DNA from: an uncultured Collinsella sp.
GTDB taxonomy: Bacteria > Actinomycetota > Coriobacteriia > Coriobacteriales > Coriobacteriaceae
Assembly: GCA_900544755.1 (NCBI GenBank)
Contig: UQWQ01000078.1
Coordinates: forward strand, 1 to 8,682
Reading direction: 5' to 3'
Length of the DNA: 8,682 nucleotides
The first letter of the stretch is position 1. Every line of letters begins with the position of its first letter. The position numbers and the translations under genes were made by a program. The notes under the pieces were generated by a model that ran no database searches, was not told the origin of the DNA, and was given only the letters and a program-made list of their open reading frames with translations. Of the stretch, positions 1-7,317 are shown one piece after another.

Positions 1-2
1 CG

Positions 3-1388
3 GTGGATTTAAACAGGCTGATTCTGGGCAAGAGCTACAACTCTACCAAGGTCTTTCGTACGGCCCAGCATGTGGTTCAGGCCATCCTGCTCGGTATTGT
101 CGTTCCGGCGCTTATCCTGCTGCTTATCTGGGATTTAACCGATAATCCCAATCCCGTTCCGGGCGTTGTCGTTATTGCCGGCCTGGTCATGCTGTGCTTC
201 TTTTTCTCGTATGTCTTTGTGGTCCCCGACGACCTCACATCGAGCGCAACCGACCGTACGCTCGCCATCGCATCAAAAATATTCGCCTACACGTCGCGCG
301 GCCTTACGCCCGAAGCGGCCCTGGGCGCCTCTAAAATTATCCTGTCCGAGACCATCGCCTCTGCCATCTGCTTTACCGATGGCAAACAGGTGTTGGCAAG
401 CTGGGGCGAGGACTCGGCAAAGTGCCCTGCCGGCACCCCGGTTGTGCTCAAGACCACGCTCAACGTGATCGAGTCCGGCGAGCAGAGTGTATTTTCGCGC
501 GACGCCTCCAATGAGACGGGCGGCTATTTTCCCCGCCTGCGCGCCGGCATTGTCGCGCCGCTTACCGTGCGCGGGCATTGCGTGGGTACGCTCGAGCTGT
601 ACTATCCCCGCCTGAGCAGCATCGATATGCGCCAGACGGCGTTGGCCTCGGGTTTTGCCGATCTCATCTCCACGCAGCTCGCCAGCTTTGAGCTCGAGCG
701 CCAGGACGAGCTCACAGCCCGCGTGGAGCTTCGGGCCCTGCAGTCGCAGGTCGACCCGCATTTTCTGTTCAACACCATTAGCACGATCGTGTCGCTCGTT
801 CGAACCGAGCCCGACAAGGCGCGATCGCTGCTCATCGATTTTTCCAATTACTATCGTCAGACGCTTTCTGACTCCGATACGCTCACCACGCTCGAGCATG
901 AGGTGGAACAGGGCACCCGTTATATCAATCTTATGCAGGCCCGGTATGGCGACGGCCGTCTGCGCGTCTCGGTCGATATCGACTTTGAGGTGCGCGATTG
1001 CATGGTGCCGCCGTTTATCTTGCAGCCGTTGCTCGAAAACTGCATCAAGCATGCGCAGCGCGAGACCGAGCCGCTTTCTATTCGTGTTAGGGCTTTTGAG
1101 ACCGATGACGGCTTGGAGATCATCGTCGAAGATGACGGCATCGGTATGAGCGAAGAAGTCTGCGCGCATCTGTTTGAGCAGCATCGCCGAGAGGAGCCCG
1201 AGAGCATTACCGCCGACGGATCCATCAAGCGAGGTTGCGGCCTGGCGCTCTTCAACGTGCTTCAGCGCATCCATTTCTTTTACGGAGAAGATTCTGGCAT
1301 GCGCGTGAAGTCCCAGGAAGGCGTGGGAACACAGGTCATCGTCGAGCTGAACGGCGAGCCGCATGAGCCGGCGCCGATGAAGGTGTAG
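3..1388 (+). CDS. LytS-like sensor histidine kinase 1 (two membrane helices, GAF-like, HisKA-type LytS/HATPase)
   Basis: Membrane sensor kinase that should autophosphorylate on a histidine and pass the phosphate to the LytTR regulator encoded 40 bases downstream. Two hydrophobic helices lie at about residues 24-44 and 54-74, joined by a loop of only about ten residues. A GAF-like region spans about 85-225. The LytS-family phosphoacceptor motif DPHFLFN is at 251-257 (His253). The ATPase part shows the N box LLENCIKH (343-350), DDGIGM (377-382) and a glycine loop GCGLALFN (411-418). Asp251 replaces the Asn found in many relatives. The LytS 5TM domain is absent, so the signal is probably sensed in the membrane or cytoplasm. 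The start is taken as GTG at base 3, but its ribosome site lies outside the window and the gene could begin further upstream. It is clearly paralogous to the kinase at 5902. The catalytic assignment is firm; the signal is unknown. Confidence 0.9.
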   Translation: MDLNRLILGKSYNSTKVFRTAQHVVQAILLGIVVPALILLLIWDLTDNPNPVPGVVVIAGLVMLCFFFSYVFVVPDDLTSSATDRTLAIASKIFAYTSRGLTPEAALGASKIILSETIASAICFTDGKQVLASWGEDSAKCPAGTPVVLKTTLNVIESGEQSVFSRDASNETGGYFPRLRAGIVAPLTVRGHCVGTLELYYPRLSSIDMRQTALASGFADLISTQLASFELERQDELTARVELRALQSQVDPHFLFNTISTIVSLVRTEPDKARSLLIDFSNYYRQTLSDSDTLTTLEHEVEQGTRYINLMQARYGDGRLRVSVDIDFEVRDCMVPPFILQPLLENCIKHAQRETEPLSIRVRAFETDDGLEIIVEDDGIGMSEEVCAHLFEQHRREEPESITADGSIKRGCGLALFNVLQRIHFFYGEDSGMRVKSQEGVGTQVIVELNGEPHEPAPMKV

Positions 1389-1428
1389 CGCGCGGTTGGA
1401 TTGAGAGAAAAAAAGAGGGGAAGCGCAT

Positions 1429-2163
1429 ATGTCCGAGGGATGGAACATCTTGGTGGTTGATGACGAGCCCCCTATTAGGGCTGAGCTACGTTATCTGTTG
1501 GAAAAGGATGCGCGTGTGGGCCAGATTGCCGAGGCGGGCAATGTCACCGAGGCTGTGGAATCGATCCTGTCGAACAAGCCCGACGTCTTGTTTTTGGATA
1601 TCACGATGCCCGGTCGCTCGGGAATCGAGCTTGCCGAGACGCTGCAGAACCTAAAGACGCCGCCGGTCGTGGTGTTTGTGACGGCATTTGCCGAGTATGC
1701 GGCCGATGCCTATAACCTCGATGCCGTCGATTACATCGTCAAGCCGGTCGAGGACGCGCGCCTGTCGAAGGCGCTCGACAAGATCGAAACCGCCCTGGGT
1801 GTTCGCCGCGCTGTCCATACCCCGCGCCAGCCCCTTCGCCTGACGGTGGATCGTGGGGGTAAAAAGGTGTTCATTCCCGTGGCGGATGTCTGCTACTTTG
1901 AGGCACGCGCCGATTTTTGCAACGCCGTCTGCGCCGAGGGAACATACCTGATCAATGAGTCGATTTCCTCGCTCGAGCGGCGCCTGGCCTCCGAGGGCTT
2001 TATCCGTGTCCACCGCAGTTATCTGGTCAATTTGGAAGACGTGCACAATGTCGAGATCGGCTCCACGGGCCTGATGGAGCTCAGGCTCGATCGCGTGACC
2101 TCGACGGTGCCCGTGTCCCGCCGTCGCGCCGCCGAGGTTAAGACGCACCTGGGGCTTGCGTAA
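1429..2163 (+). CDS. LytTR-family response regulator 1
   Basis: DNA-binding response regulator, expected partner of the kinase just upstream. The receiver domain (about residues 5-120) has all key residues: acidic pair Asp11/Asp12, phosphoacceptor Asp57 in FLDITMPG, Thr85 and Lys105 (IVKPVED). A LytTR domain follows (about 134-242), with the typical FIRVHRSYLVNL block (191-202) and the PVSRRR block (228-233) near the end. The length of 244 residues is normal for AgrA/LytR/BtsR-type regulators. ATG at 1429 is preceded by GAGGGG at 1415-1420 with eight-base spacing, which supports this start. The 40-base gap after the kinase holds no terminator, so the two are probably co-transcribed. Target genes cannot be read from the sequence. 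It is paralogous to the regulator at 7318. Confidence 0.93.
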   Translation: MSEGWNILVVDDEPPIRAELRYLLEKDARVGQIAEAGNVTEAVESILSNKPDVLFLDITMPGRSGIELAETLQNLKTPPVVVFVTAFAEYAADAYNLDAVDYIVKPVEDARLSKALDKIETALGVRRAVHTPRQPLRLTVDRGGKKVFIPVADVCYFEARADFCNAVCAEGTYLINESISSLERRLASEGFIRVHRSYLVNLEDVHNVEIGSTGLMELRLDRVTSTVPVSRRRAAEVKTHLGLA

Positions 2164-2196
2164 GCGGTCCGCACGCCACCGTTTACCGCCGCAGGT

Positions 2197-2223
2197 TTGG
2201 CACGGGCGCGCGGTGGGCATAAT
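2197..2223 (+). promoter_or_regulatory. possible promoter upstream of the phospholipase-C-like gene
   Basis: TTGGCA (2197-2202) resembles a -35 box and CATAAT (2218-2223) resembles a -10 box. The 15-base spacing is shorter than usual. The -10-like box sits in the context TGGG-CATAAT-GG, which recurs in similar form before the next two unlinked genes. No clear terminator separates this gap from the preceding regulator gene, so read-through is also possible. Confidence 0.35.
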
Positions 2224-2255
2224 GGGTGGCATCGAATGAAATCGAAAGGATCATT

Positions 2256-3185
2256 ATGCCTGCGCTCATTACGCATCATCTGTTTGGCGAGGAAAGCATC
2301 GACCGTCTTCCGCAGGGCGTTATCACGTCCGACGAGGAGCGTATTGCCTTTATCCTGGGCAACCAGGGCCCCGACCCGTTTTTCTTCCACATTCTGACAC
2401 CGCGTGTTTCCGACTGTACGCTGCTGGCGCAGGTCATGCATCGCTCGCGCATGTCTCGCCAGTTCGCGTGCCTGCGCGACGGCGTGTCGCATCTGCTGCC
2501 GCGCGACGCCAGCTTGGGTCGCGCCTTTGCGCTGGGTCTGCTGTCTCATTACGTGCTCGACCGCAACGCCCACCCCTTTGTCTATGAGCAGCAGTTTGGC
2601 ATCGTGGAGTCCGATTCAGAGCTTGAGGATTCGAGCAGTCAGGTCCATGCCGTGATCGAGAGCGACCTGGATGTACTGATGCTGCAGCTTACGGTCGACG
2701 ATTACCCGCCGGCGGGCGAGATCGTCACCACCGATCGCATCAGTCGCGTGGCCGGCGTGCTGATGAGCTATGTTGCCGGACGCGTGTACGGCATTGACAT
2801 TCCGGCGGGGGAGTACGGTGCTGCCGTTGCCAATATGCAGCGACTTTACCGTGCGATTGAGCCGGCCGGCTCCGTAAAGACGCGCGCGATCTCGCTGGTT
2901 GAGGGGTTGGTGCACGACTACTCGCTGCTCGACGGCCTTGCCCATCGCGTGACGACGGAGCTGCCCGAGCGCACCGGTAACCTGGGCCATCTGACATGGA
3001 AGAATCCCTTTACCGATGAGGTCTCGAACGAGAGTTTCCCCGAGGTCTTTGATCGCGCGCTGGTCGATTACGAGTGCACGGTCGCGCGTTTTATCGAGAC
3101 CGGTGACATGGAGGCCGTGACCGGTCACGTCAACTACAGCGGCCGCGTGCTCGGCACCGACGAGGAGTTCGACCGCGAGGAGTAG
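2256..3185 (+). CDS. zinc-dependent phospholipase C family protein, uncharacterised branch
   Basis: A 309-residue protein with the pattern of the zinc-dependent phospholipase C family: paired His7-His8 (THHLF), LGNQGPDPFFF (34-44, Asp40), His62, SHYVLDRNAHP (97-107; His98, Asp102, His106) and HAVIESDLD (131-139; His131, Glu135). These His/Asp/Glu residues are the expected metal ligands. A block ending HLTWKNPF (245-252) precedes a helical C-terminus. Unlike clostridial and Bacillus phospholipases C, there is no signal peptide and no processed N-terminal tryptophan, so it is predicted to be cytoplasmic and hydrolysis of phospholipids is not assured. ATG at 2256 is chosen over the in-frame GTG at 2226 because GAAAGGA (2244-2250) lies just upstream of it. 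It follows the first two-component pair by 92 bases, and co-regulation is only a possibility. Family call good, substrate unknown. Confidence 0.82.
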   Translation: MPALITHHLFGEESIDRLPQGVITSDEERIAFILGNQGPDPFFFHILTPRVSDCTLLAQVMHRSRMSRQFACLRDGVSHLLPRDASLGRAFALGLLSHYVLDRNAHPFVYEQQFGIVESDSELEDSSSQVHAVIESDLDVLMLQLTVDDYPPAGEIVTTDRISRVAGVLMSYVAGRVYGIDIPAGEYGAAVANMQRLYRAIEPAGSVKTRAISLVEGLVHDYSLLDGLAHRVTTELPERTGNLGHLTWKNPFTDEVSNESFPEVFDRALVDYECTVARFIETGDMEAVTGHVNYSGRVLGTDEEFDREE

Positions 3186-3233
3186 GGTCCGCTCCTGTCT
3201 CTTTGCCGAATCCTTACCGGCGCCTCCGTGCAA

Positions 3234-3246
3234 TTGGGGTACGATG
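3234..3246 (+). promoter_or_regulatory. possible -10 region before the transporter gene
   Basis: The 101-base gap before the transporter contains TTGGGG followed by TACGAT (3240-3245) and GA. This matches the TGGG-box-G context seen at 2215 and 4635. No convincing -35 box lies at the usual distance and no terminator was seen in the gap. Confidence 0.3.
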
Positions 3247-3286
3247 AACTAGCTGCATATCGGGCGAATACGAAGGGTCCCTGTCC

Positions 3287-4546
3287 ATGAAATACACCAA
3301 GCTCGAGCGTAACTGGGTCATGTACGATGTGGGAAACTCGGCCCTCGTGCTGCTCAATACCTCGGTGGTGCCCATCTACTTTAACGCCATCAATACCGGC
3401 GCTTCCTCGGCAGACCTGGTGGTCGCTTGGGGCAACGCGCAGACGATTGCCTCGCTGGTCATTGCCATGCTCATGCCCATTCTGGGCGCGCTTGCCGATT
3501 ACGCCGGCAACAAGATCAAGTTCTTCTTGGGCTTCTTCCTCACGGGCCTGGTTCTTTGCCTGGCGCAGGCTATCCCAATGTCCGCCATGGCATTTTTGAC
3601 TGTGTACGTGCTGTGCACCATCGGCCTCAACTCTTCTATGACGTTCTACGACGCCATGCTGCCCGACATTACCACCGACGAGCGCATGGACGTCGTGTCC
3701 AGCTCGGGCTATGCCTGGGGCTACATCGGTTCCACCGTGCCGTTCATCATCTGCCTGGCGCTTATCATGGGTGGTCCCGCTCTTGGTGTCCCCACCATGC
3801 TGGCAACGCGTCTGTCGTTTGTCATCACTGGTGCCTGGTGGCTCATCTTTACCCTGCCGCTCATTCGCACCTATAAGCAAAAGTACGGTCGCGAGCGTGG
3901 TCCCGAGGACACCATCGGCCACATCGTGGGCGGCGTGTTCTCCGAGGTCGGACACACCATGCGCGAGATTGCCCACAACAAGACCGTGCTGGTCTACATG
4001 ATCGCGTTCTTCTTCTACATCGACGGTGTGCACACGGTCATTTCCATGGCAACCAGCTATGGATCGGCTTTGGGCATCGACTCGACCCAACTGGTGCTGG
4101 CTCTGCTCGTTACGCAGTTTGTGGCCTTTCCGTCCGCCATCATCTACGGCAAGCTTGCCGGTCGCGTGGGCACACTCAATATGATCTTGGTGGCCGTCGC
4201 CGCCTATATGGGCATCGTGCTCTTTGCCGCGTTCTTCCTCAAGACCGCCTTTGAATTCTGGGTGCTTGCCATTATGGTCGGCCTGTTCCAGGGCGGTGTG
4301 CAGGCGCTCAGCCGTAGCTACTTCGGCCGCATTATTCCCAAGGAAAAGTCCAACGAGTACTACGGCTTCTTTGATATCTTTGGCCGCTATGCAAGTGTCA
4401 TGGGCACCTTCTTGGTGTCGGTCGTCACCTCGCTGACCGGCAACCCCTCGCTGGGCGTCCTGTCTATCGGCGTGCTGCTGGTGGTGGGCTTTGTGCTGCT
4501 GGTCCGTCTGTCCTGCATGTCTCAGACGGCAGAGCAGGCCGCATAG
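3287..4546 (+). CDS. UMF1/Atg22-type major facilitator transporter
   Basis: Integral membrane transporter of 419 residues with about twelve hydrophobic helices. Family signatures are in order: W-x-x-YDVGNSA (10-19) before the first helix, VVPIYF (27-32), the loop LADYAGNK (69-76), FYDAMLPDI (120-128), SSSGYAWGYIGS (138-149), FFFYIDGVHT (241-250) followed by ATSYGSALG (255-263), and GLFQGGVQALSRSYFGRIIP (332-351). These are hallmarks of the UMF1/Atg22-like branch of the major facilitator superfamily. Relatives are linked to efflux of amino acids or other small metabolites, but the bacterial substrates are mostly unknown and none can be named here. ATG at 3287 follows GAAGGG (3272-3277) with nine-base spacing. 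It appears to be its own transcription unit between the phospholipase-like gene and the glycosyltransferase operon. Family call confident, substrate not known. Confidence 0.92.
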   Translation: MKYTKLERNWVMYDVGNSALVLLNTSVVPIYFNAINTGASSADLVVAWGNAQTIASLVIAMLMPILGALADYAGNKIKFFLGFFLTGLVLCLAQAIPMSAMAFLTVYVLCTIGLNSSMTFYDAMLPDITTDERMDVVSSSGYAWGYIGSTVPFIICLALIMGGPALGVPTMLATRLSFVITGAWWLIFTLPLIRTYKQKYGRERGPEDTIGHIVGGVFSEVGHTMREIAHNKTVLVYMIAFFFYIDGVHTVISMATSYGSALGIDSTQLVLALLVTQFVAFPSAIIYGKLAGRVGTLNMILVAVAAYMGIVLFAAFFLKTAFEFWVLAIMVGLFQGGVQALSRSYFGRIIPKEKSNEYYGFFDIFGRYASVMGTFLVSVVTSLTGNPSLGVLSIGVLLVVGFVLLVRLSCMSQTAEQAA

Positions 4547-4634
4547 GAACTTGCCGGTAATTGCGTCCGCCGCGATACTCTTTTGGGGTTATCCGCAATA
4601 AACATTCTGACTTTCGAACAATGATTAGCCCAAG

Positions 4635-4646
4635 TGGGTATGATGG
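4635..4646 (+). promoter_or_regulatory. possible -10 region of the glycosyltransferase-kinase-regulator operon
   Basis: TATGAT (4639-4644) differs from the consensus -10 box at one base and sits in TGGG-TATGAT-GG. No good -35 box is present at 16-18 bases upstream. Transcription from here would start near 4651, giving a leader of about 65 bases that consists mainly of the hairpin at 4661-4691. Confidence 0.45.
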
Positions 4647-4660
4647 AGTCAGCTAGGTCG

Positions 4661-4696
4661 CGGGGCGTCGCCTGTGTTTGGCGGCGTCCCGTTTTT
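4661..4696 (+). terminator. intrinsic-terminator hairpin in the leader of the glycosyltransferase gene
   Basis: An arm at 4661-4672 pairs without mismatch (two G-T wobbles) with 4680-4691, leaving a seven-base loop TGTGTTT. The stem is followed at once by five T. This has every feature of a Rho-independent terminator. It may end the transporter transcript, whose stop codon lies 115 bases upstream. It also lies downstream of the best -10 box of the next operon and just ahead of its ribosome site, so it could act as an attenuator. Confidence 0.75.
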
Positions 4697-4717
4697 GTGT
4701 TGCAGGGAGGGTAAGGC

Positions 4718-5905
4718 ATGAACGCCACGGTCGTGATTCCAACGTATTGGGCGGGCGATGACGCTCGCGCAAACGCCCCTGGCACCTATGACCATTCGAC
4801 ACGACTCAACGCCGACAATCCCGAACTCGACCGCTGCCTGGCCTCGCTTGAGCAGGTACGTGACATCCCGCGCATCATCCTTTTGGTGGTCTGTCCCGTT
4901 TCTGCCACAGCCGATGTGTCGCTGCGCGTGCACGAGATTGTCGACGCGCATCCCACGCTCAAGGTCACCGTTGTTACCAACACCCAGGCCTCGCGCATCG
5001 CAGACCGGGTTGCTCAGATCGCGCCCAAGGGTTCGGGCGAGTGCGTGAGCCTGCGAGGTTACGGTGCCATCCGCAACATGGGGCTAGCCTGTGCCGCTGT
5101 GCTGGGGCATGACGCGGTTATCTTTTTGGATGACGATGAGACTGTCATCGACGCCGACTTTATGAAGCGCGCGACCTATGCGTTGGGGCAGCAGACGCGT
5201 CAGGGCTTGCCGATCTTGGTCAAGAGCGGCTATTTCTACGATCGCGACGGCTCGCCGTTGGCTCCCACGGACAAGGCGGGCATCTGCCATCGTTGGTGGA
5301 CCAAGCGCATCGAGTTCAACCGTTGGATGAAAAAGGCGCTCTCGGGCACCCGCATCTCGCGCTCCAACTACGTGTGCGGCGGCCTGATGGCCCTGCACGC
5401 CCGCGCCTTTACGCGTGTGGCCTTTGACCCGTTTATCACCCGCGGCGAGGACTTGGATTACCTCTTTAACATGCGCATGTTTGGCTACGACGTGTGGTTC
5501 GATAACGAGTGGACCGTGCGCCATCTGCCTCCGGAGTCCGAAAAGCGCTCACCGCGCTTTATGCAGGATGTATACCGTTGGTACTACGAACGGGCCAAGT
5601 TGACATTCGCCGCGCATCAAAAGGAGCTCATTCCCGTTACGGCAGCATCGCTCATGCCCTACCCGGGCCCGTGGATTTCGCGCGAGCTCGACGACCGCGT
5701 GCGCAAGACCGCTATGGTCCGCAGCGTGTTTACCCGCGAGCATGAGGGCTACCTGCGCATCTGGCGCCATGGTATCGACGAGGCAAAAGCCTATGCGCGC
5801 CAAAACGCTGCAAGCTACCTGCGTTTCCAGAGTTTTTGGCCCAAGATCATGGACGGGCTTTGGCGTGACGCACAACTGATCAGTATCCTGGAGGGGGCCG
5901 AATGA
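4718..5905 (+). CDS. GT-A-fold glycosyltransferase (family 2-like)
   Basis: A soluble 395-residue enzyme expected to transfer a sugar from a nucleotide donor. The N-terminus VVIPTY (5-10) is the classic first strand of family-2-type enzymes. GYGAIRNMGL (114-123) is the donor-contacting RN motif, and FLDDDETV (136-143) carries the metal-binding DxD. GGLMALH (221-227) leads to RGEDLDYLFNMRMFGY (242-257), where Glu244/Asp245 are candidate catalytic residues, and VRHLPP (267-272) supplies a likely metal-binding His269. The last 100 residues look helical and have no recognised fold. There are no membrane segments. ATG at 4718 has a strong site, AGGGAGGG (4704-4711), six bases ahead. The stop overlaps the start of the second kinase (ATGA), which suggests translational coupling. 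Donor, acceptor and product are unknown; a surface glycan or a small glycosylated metabolite would both fit. Confidence 0.85.
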   Translation: MNATVVIPTYWAGDDARANAPGTYDHSTRLNADNPELDRCLASLEQVRDIPRIILLVVCPVSATADVSLRVHEIVDAHPTLKVTVVTNTQASRIADRVAQIAPKGSGECVSLRGYGAIRNMGLACAAVLGHDAVIFLDDDETVIDADFMKRATYALGQQTRQGLPILVKSGYFYDRDGSPLAPTDKAGICHRWWTKRIEFNRWMKKALSGTRISRSNYVCGGLMALHARAFTRVAFDPFITRGEDLDYLFNMRMFGYDVWFDNEWTVRHLPPESEKRSPRFMQDVYRWYYERAKLTFAAHQKELIPVTAASLMPYPGPWISRELDDRVRKTAMVRSVFTREHEGYLRIWRHGIDEAKAYARQNAASYLRFQSFWPKIMDGLWRDAQLISILEGAE

Positions 5906-7245
5906 TCGACCGCCGCGCCCAGCGCGATAGTTCAATATCAATCTTTCGCATCATTGCCGTTGCCTGCGCCATTTGCGTGCTGGTGTACTTTATTTTTGCC
6001 CTGGCGACTGGAATCGAGCCGATCGCGACCGTGGTCGCCTGCGCACTGCTGTGCATCTTTCTGTGCATCTTTATCTTTTTGACGCTCAATCCCGATTCGG
6101 TGCGCTCCCAGTACACCGAGGAGACGCTCTCGGTGGCCTCGGCCATGCTCGAGGACATTAAGGGCGGTCTGACGCAGGAGTCGGCGCGTTTGGTGTGCCA
6201 GCGCATTTTGCCCGAGACGCGCGCCATGACGGTGGCCATCACCGATGAGGACAACGTGCTTGCCTGCGCGGGCGAGTTTGAGGAAAAACTGCTGCCCGAT
6301 ACTCCCATCCACACGCTTGCCACACGCTACGTTATCGAACATGGCATCGTGCAGTCGTTCAACCGTATGGTGGATGTCGTGGGCTCGGACGGCTCGCACA
6401 ACCAAGTCCCCGCCGGCATTATCGCCCCCATCAAGGTGGGCGATCGTACCGTCGGTACGCTCAAGTTCTACTACAAGACCCCGCGCGCCGTCGACCGTAC
6501 CCAGTACGCGCTTGCCTCGGGCTTTGCCGAGATCTTGTCCACACAGCTCGCCATCCACGAGCTCGAGGTGCAAAAGGAGCTCACGGCGCGCGCCGAGGTG
6601 CGTGCGCTGCAGGCGCAGATTAACCCGCACTTCCTGTTCAACACGCTGAACACCATTGCATCGTTTACGCGCACCGACCCGCTGCGGGCCCGCGAACTGC
6701 TTCGTGAGTTCTCATCGTTCTATCGTGCCACGCTCGACAACTCGGGATCGCTTATTCCGGTCTCGCGCGAGGTCGCACAGACCAAGCGCTACCTTACCTT
6801 TGAGAAGGCCCGCTTTGGCGAGGACCGCGTGCTTGCGACGTTCGATGTGTCCGAGGACGTGGAAGATACGCTGGTGCCGGCGTTCGTGATCCAGCCGATT
6901 GTCGAGAACGCCGTGCGTCATGGTATGGGCGATGACGACGCCCTGAGGATCGACGTGACCGTTCACCAAGACGGCGAGGATGCAATCTTGATTGCCGTGG
7001 CCGATAATGGCGTGGGCATGGATGAGGGTACCGCCGCCAGACTGTTTGACGAGCGCTCTGCCCGTCCCGACGCCAGCTCTCCCCAGGGTGGCGGCGCCGG
7101 TGTGGCCATGCACAATATTTCGGAGCGCATCCATCGCTTTTATGGGCCGCACTCCTATACGCGTGTCGAATCGGCGCCGGGCAAGGGCACCAAAGTGCTC
7201 CTTCATCTTGATTTGTCAGAGAGCATCTTTGACATTCAAGAGTAA
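5902..7245 (+). CDS. LytS-like sensor histidine kinase 2 (two membrane helices, GAF-like)
   Basis: Second membrane sensor kinase of 447 residues, built like the one at the window start. Hydrophobic helices lie at about 14-36 and 40-61 with only a few residues between them, then a GAF-like region (about 75-215). The phosphoacceptor motif NPHFLFN is at 241-247 (His243), the N box IVENAVRH at 333-340, DNGVGM at 368-373 and a glycine loop GGGAGVAMHN at 396-405. As in kinase 1, the second glycine of the usual GxGIGL loop is replaced by Ala, a shared trait of this pair. ATG at 5902 overlaps the glycosyltransferase stop by four bases, with GGAGGGGG (5890-5897) inside the upstream gene as its ribosome site. 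The catalytic core is well over half identical to kinase 1 by eye, while the membrane and GAF-like parts diverge, so the two probably sense different cues. Partner is the regulator at 7318. Confidence 0.92.
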   Translation: MIDRRAQRDSSISIFRIIAVACAICVLVYFIFALATGIEPIATVVACALLCIFLCIFIFLTLNPDSVRSQYTEETLSVASAMLEDIKGGLTQESARLVCQRILPETRAMTVAITDEDNVLACAGEFEEKLLPDTPIHTLATRYVIEHGIVQSFNRMVDVVGSDGSHNQVPAGIIAPIKVGDRTVGTLKFYYKTPRAVDRTQYALASGFAEILSTQLAIHELEVQKELTARAEVRALQAQINPHFLFNTLNTIASFTRTDPLRARELLREFSSFYRATLDNSGSLIPVSREVAQTKRYLTFEKARFGEDRVLATFDVSEDVEDTLVPAFVIQPIVENAVRHGMGDDDALRIDVTVHQDGEDAILIAVADNGVGMDEGTAARLFDERSARPDASSPQGGGAGVAMHNISERIHRFYGPHSYTRVESAPGKGTKVLLHLDLSESIFDIQE

Positions 7246-7254
7246 AATAAAAGG

Positions 7255-7292
7255 CTACGGGCTCAACGTCATGCGACGGATGCCCGGCGTAG
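7255..7292 (+). promoter_or_regulatory. nested hairpin between kinase 2 and regulator 2
   Basis: In the 72-base gap, CTACGGGC (7255-7262) pairs with GCCCG (7282-7286) and, across a three-base bulge, with TAG (7290-7292). Inside it, CGTC (7267-7270) pairs with GACG (7275-7278) around an ATGC loop. No T tract follows, so it is not an obvious terminator. It ends ten bases before the GAAAGG ribosome site of the regulator. It could influence mRNA stability or the kinase-to-regulator expression ratio. Confidence 0.45.
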
Positions 7293-7317
7293 TTAGTTGA
7301 CGAAAGGTTTTATCCCT

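Noticed and set aside
273..1448. 391-codon open frame on the - strand opposite kinase 1
   Set aside because: It lies fully antisense to a kinase gene with intact motifs. Its protein is rich in Arg/His/Asp with no recognisable domain, as expected for a shadow frame in GC-rich DNA.
2179..2187. ACCGTTTAC-like match to a LytTR binding half-site
   Set aside because: Only one imperfect copy is present, without a second direct repeat at the spacing expected for LytTR sites. A similar match near 7290 is weaker still.
2176..2217. CCACCG/CGGTGG inverted repeat after regulator 1 as a terminator
   Set aside because: The loop is about 30 bases and no T tract follows, so it is not a convincing terminator.
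2226..2255. GTG start for the phospholipase-like protein, adding ten residues
   Set aside because: GAAAGGA at 2244-2250 serves ATG at 2256, and the family pattern begins directly with the MPALITHH segment.
3134..4090. 318-codon open frame on the - strand opposite the transporter
   Set aside because: It is a His/Gly/Asp-rich product typical of the complement of a membrane-protein gene, with no domain and no plausible ribosome site considered convincing.
7297..7317. TTG start for regulator 2, adding seven residues
   Set aside because: The GAAAGG ribosome site lies within this extension and is well placed for ATG at 7318. The added residues do not fit the usual receiver N-terminus.
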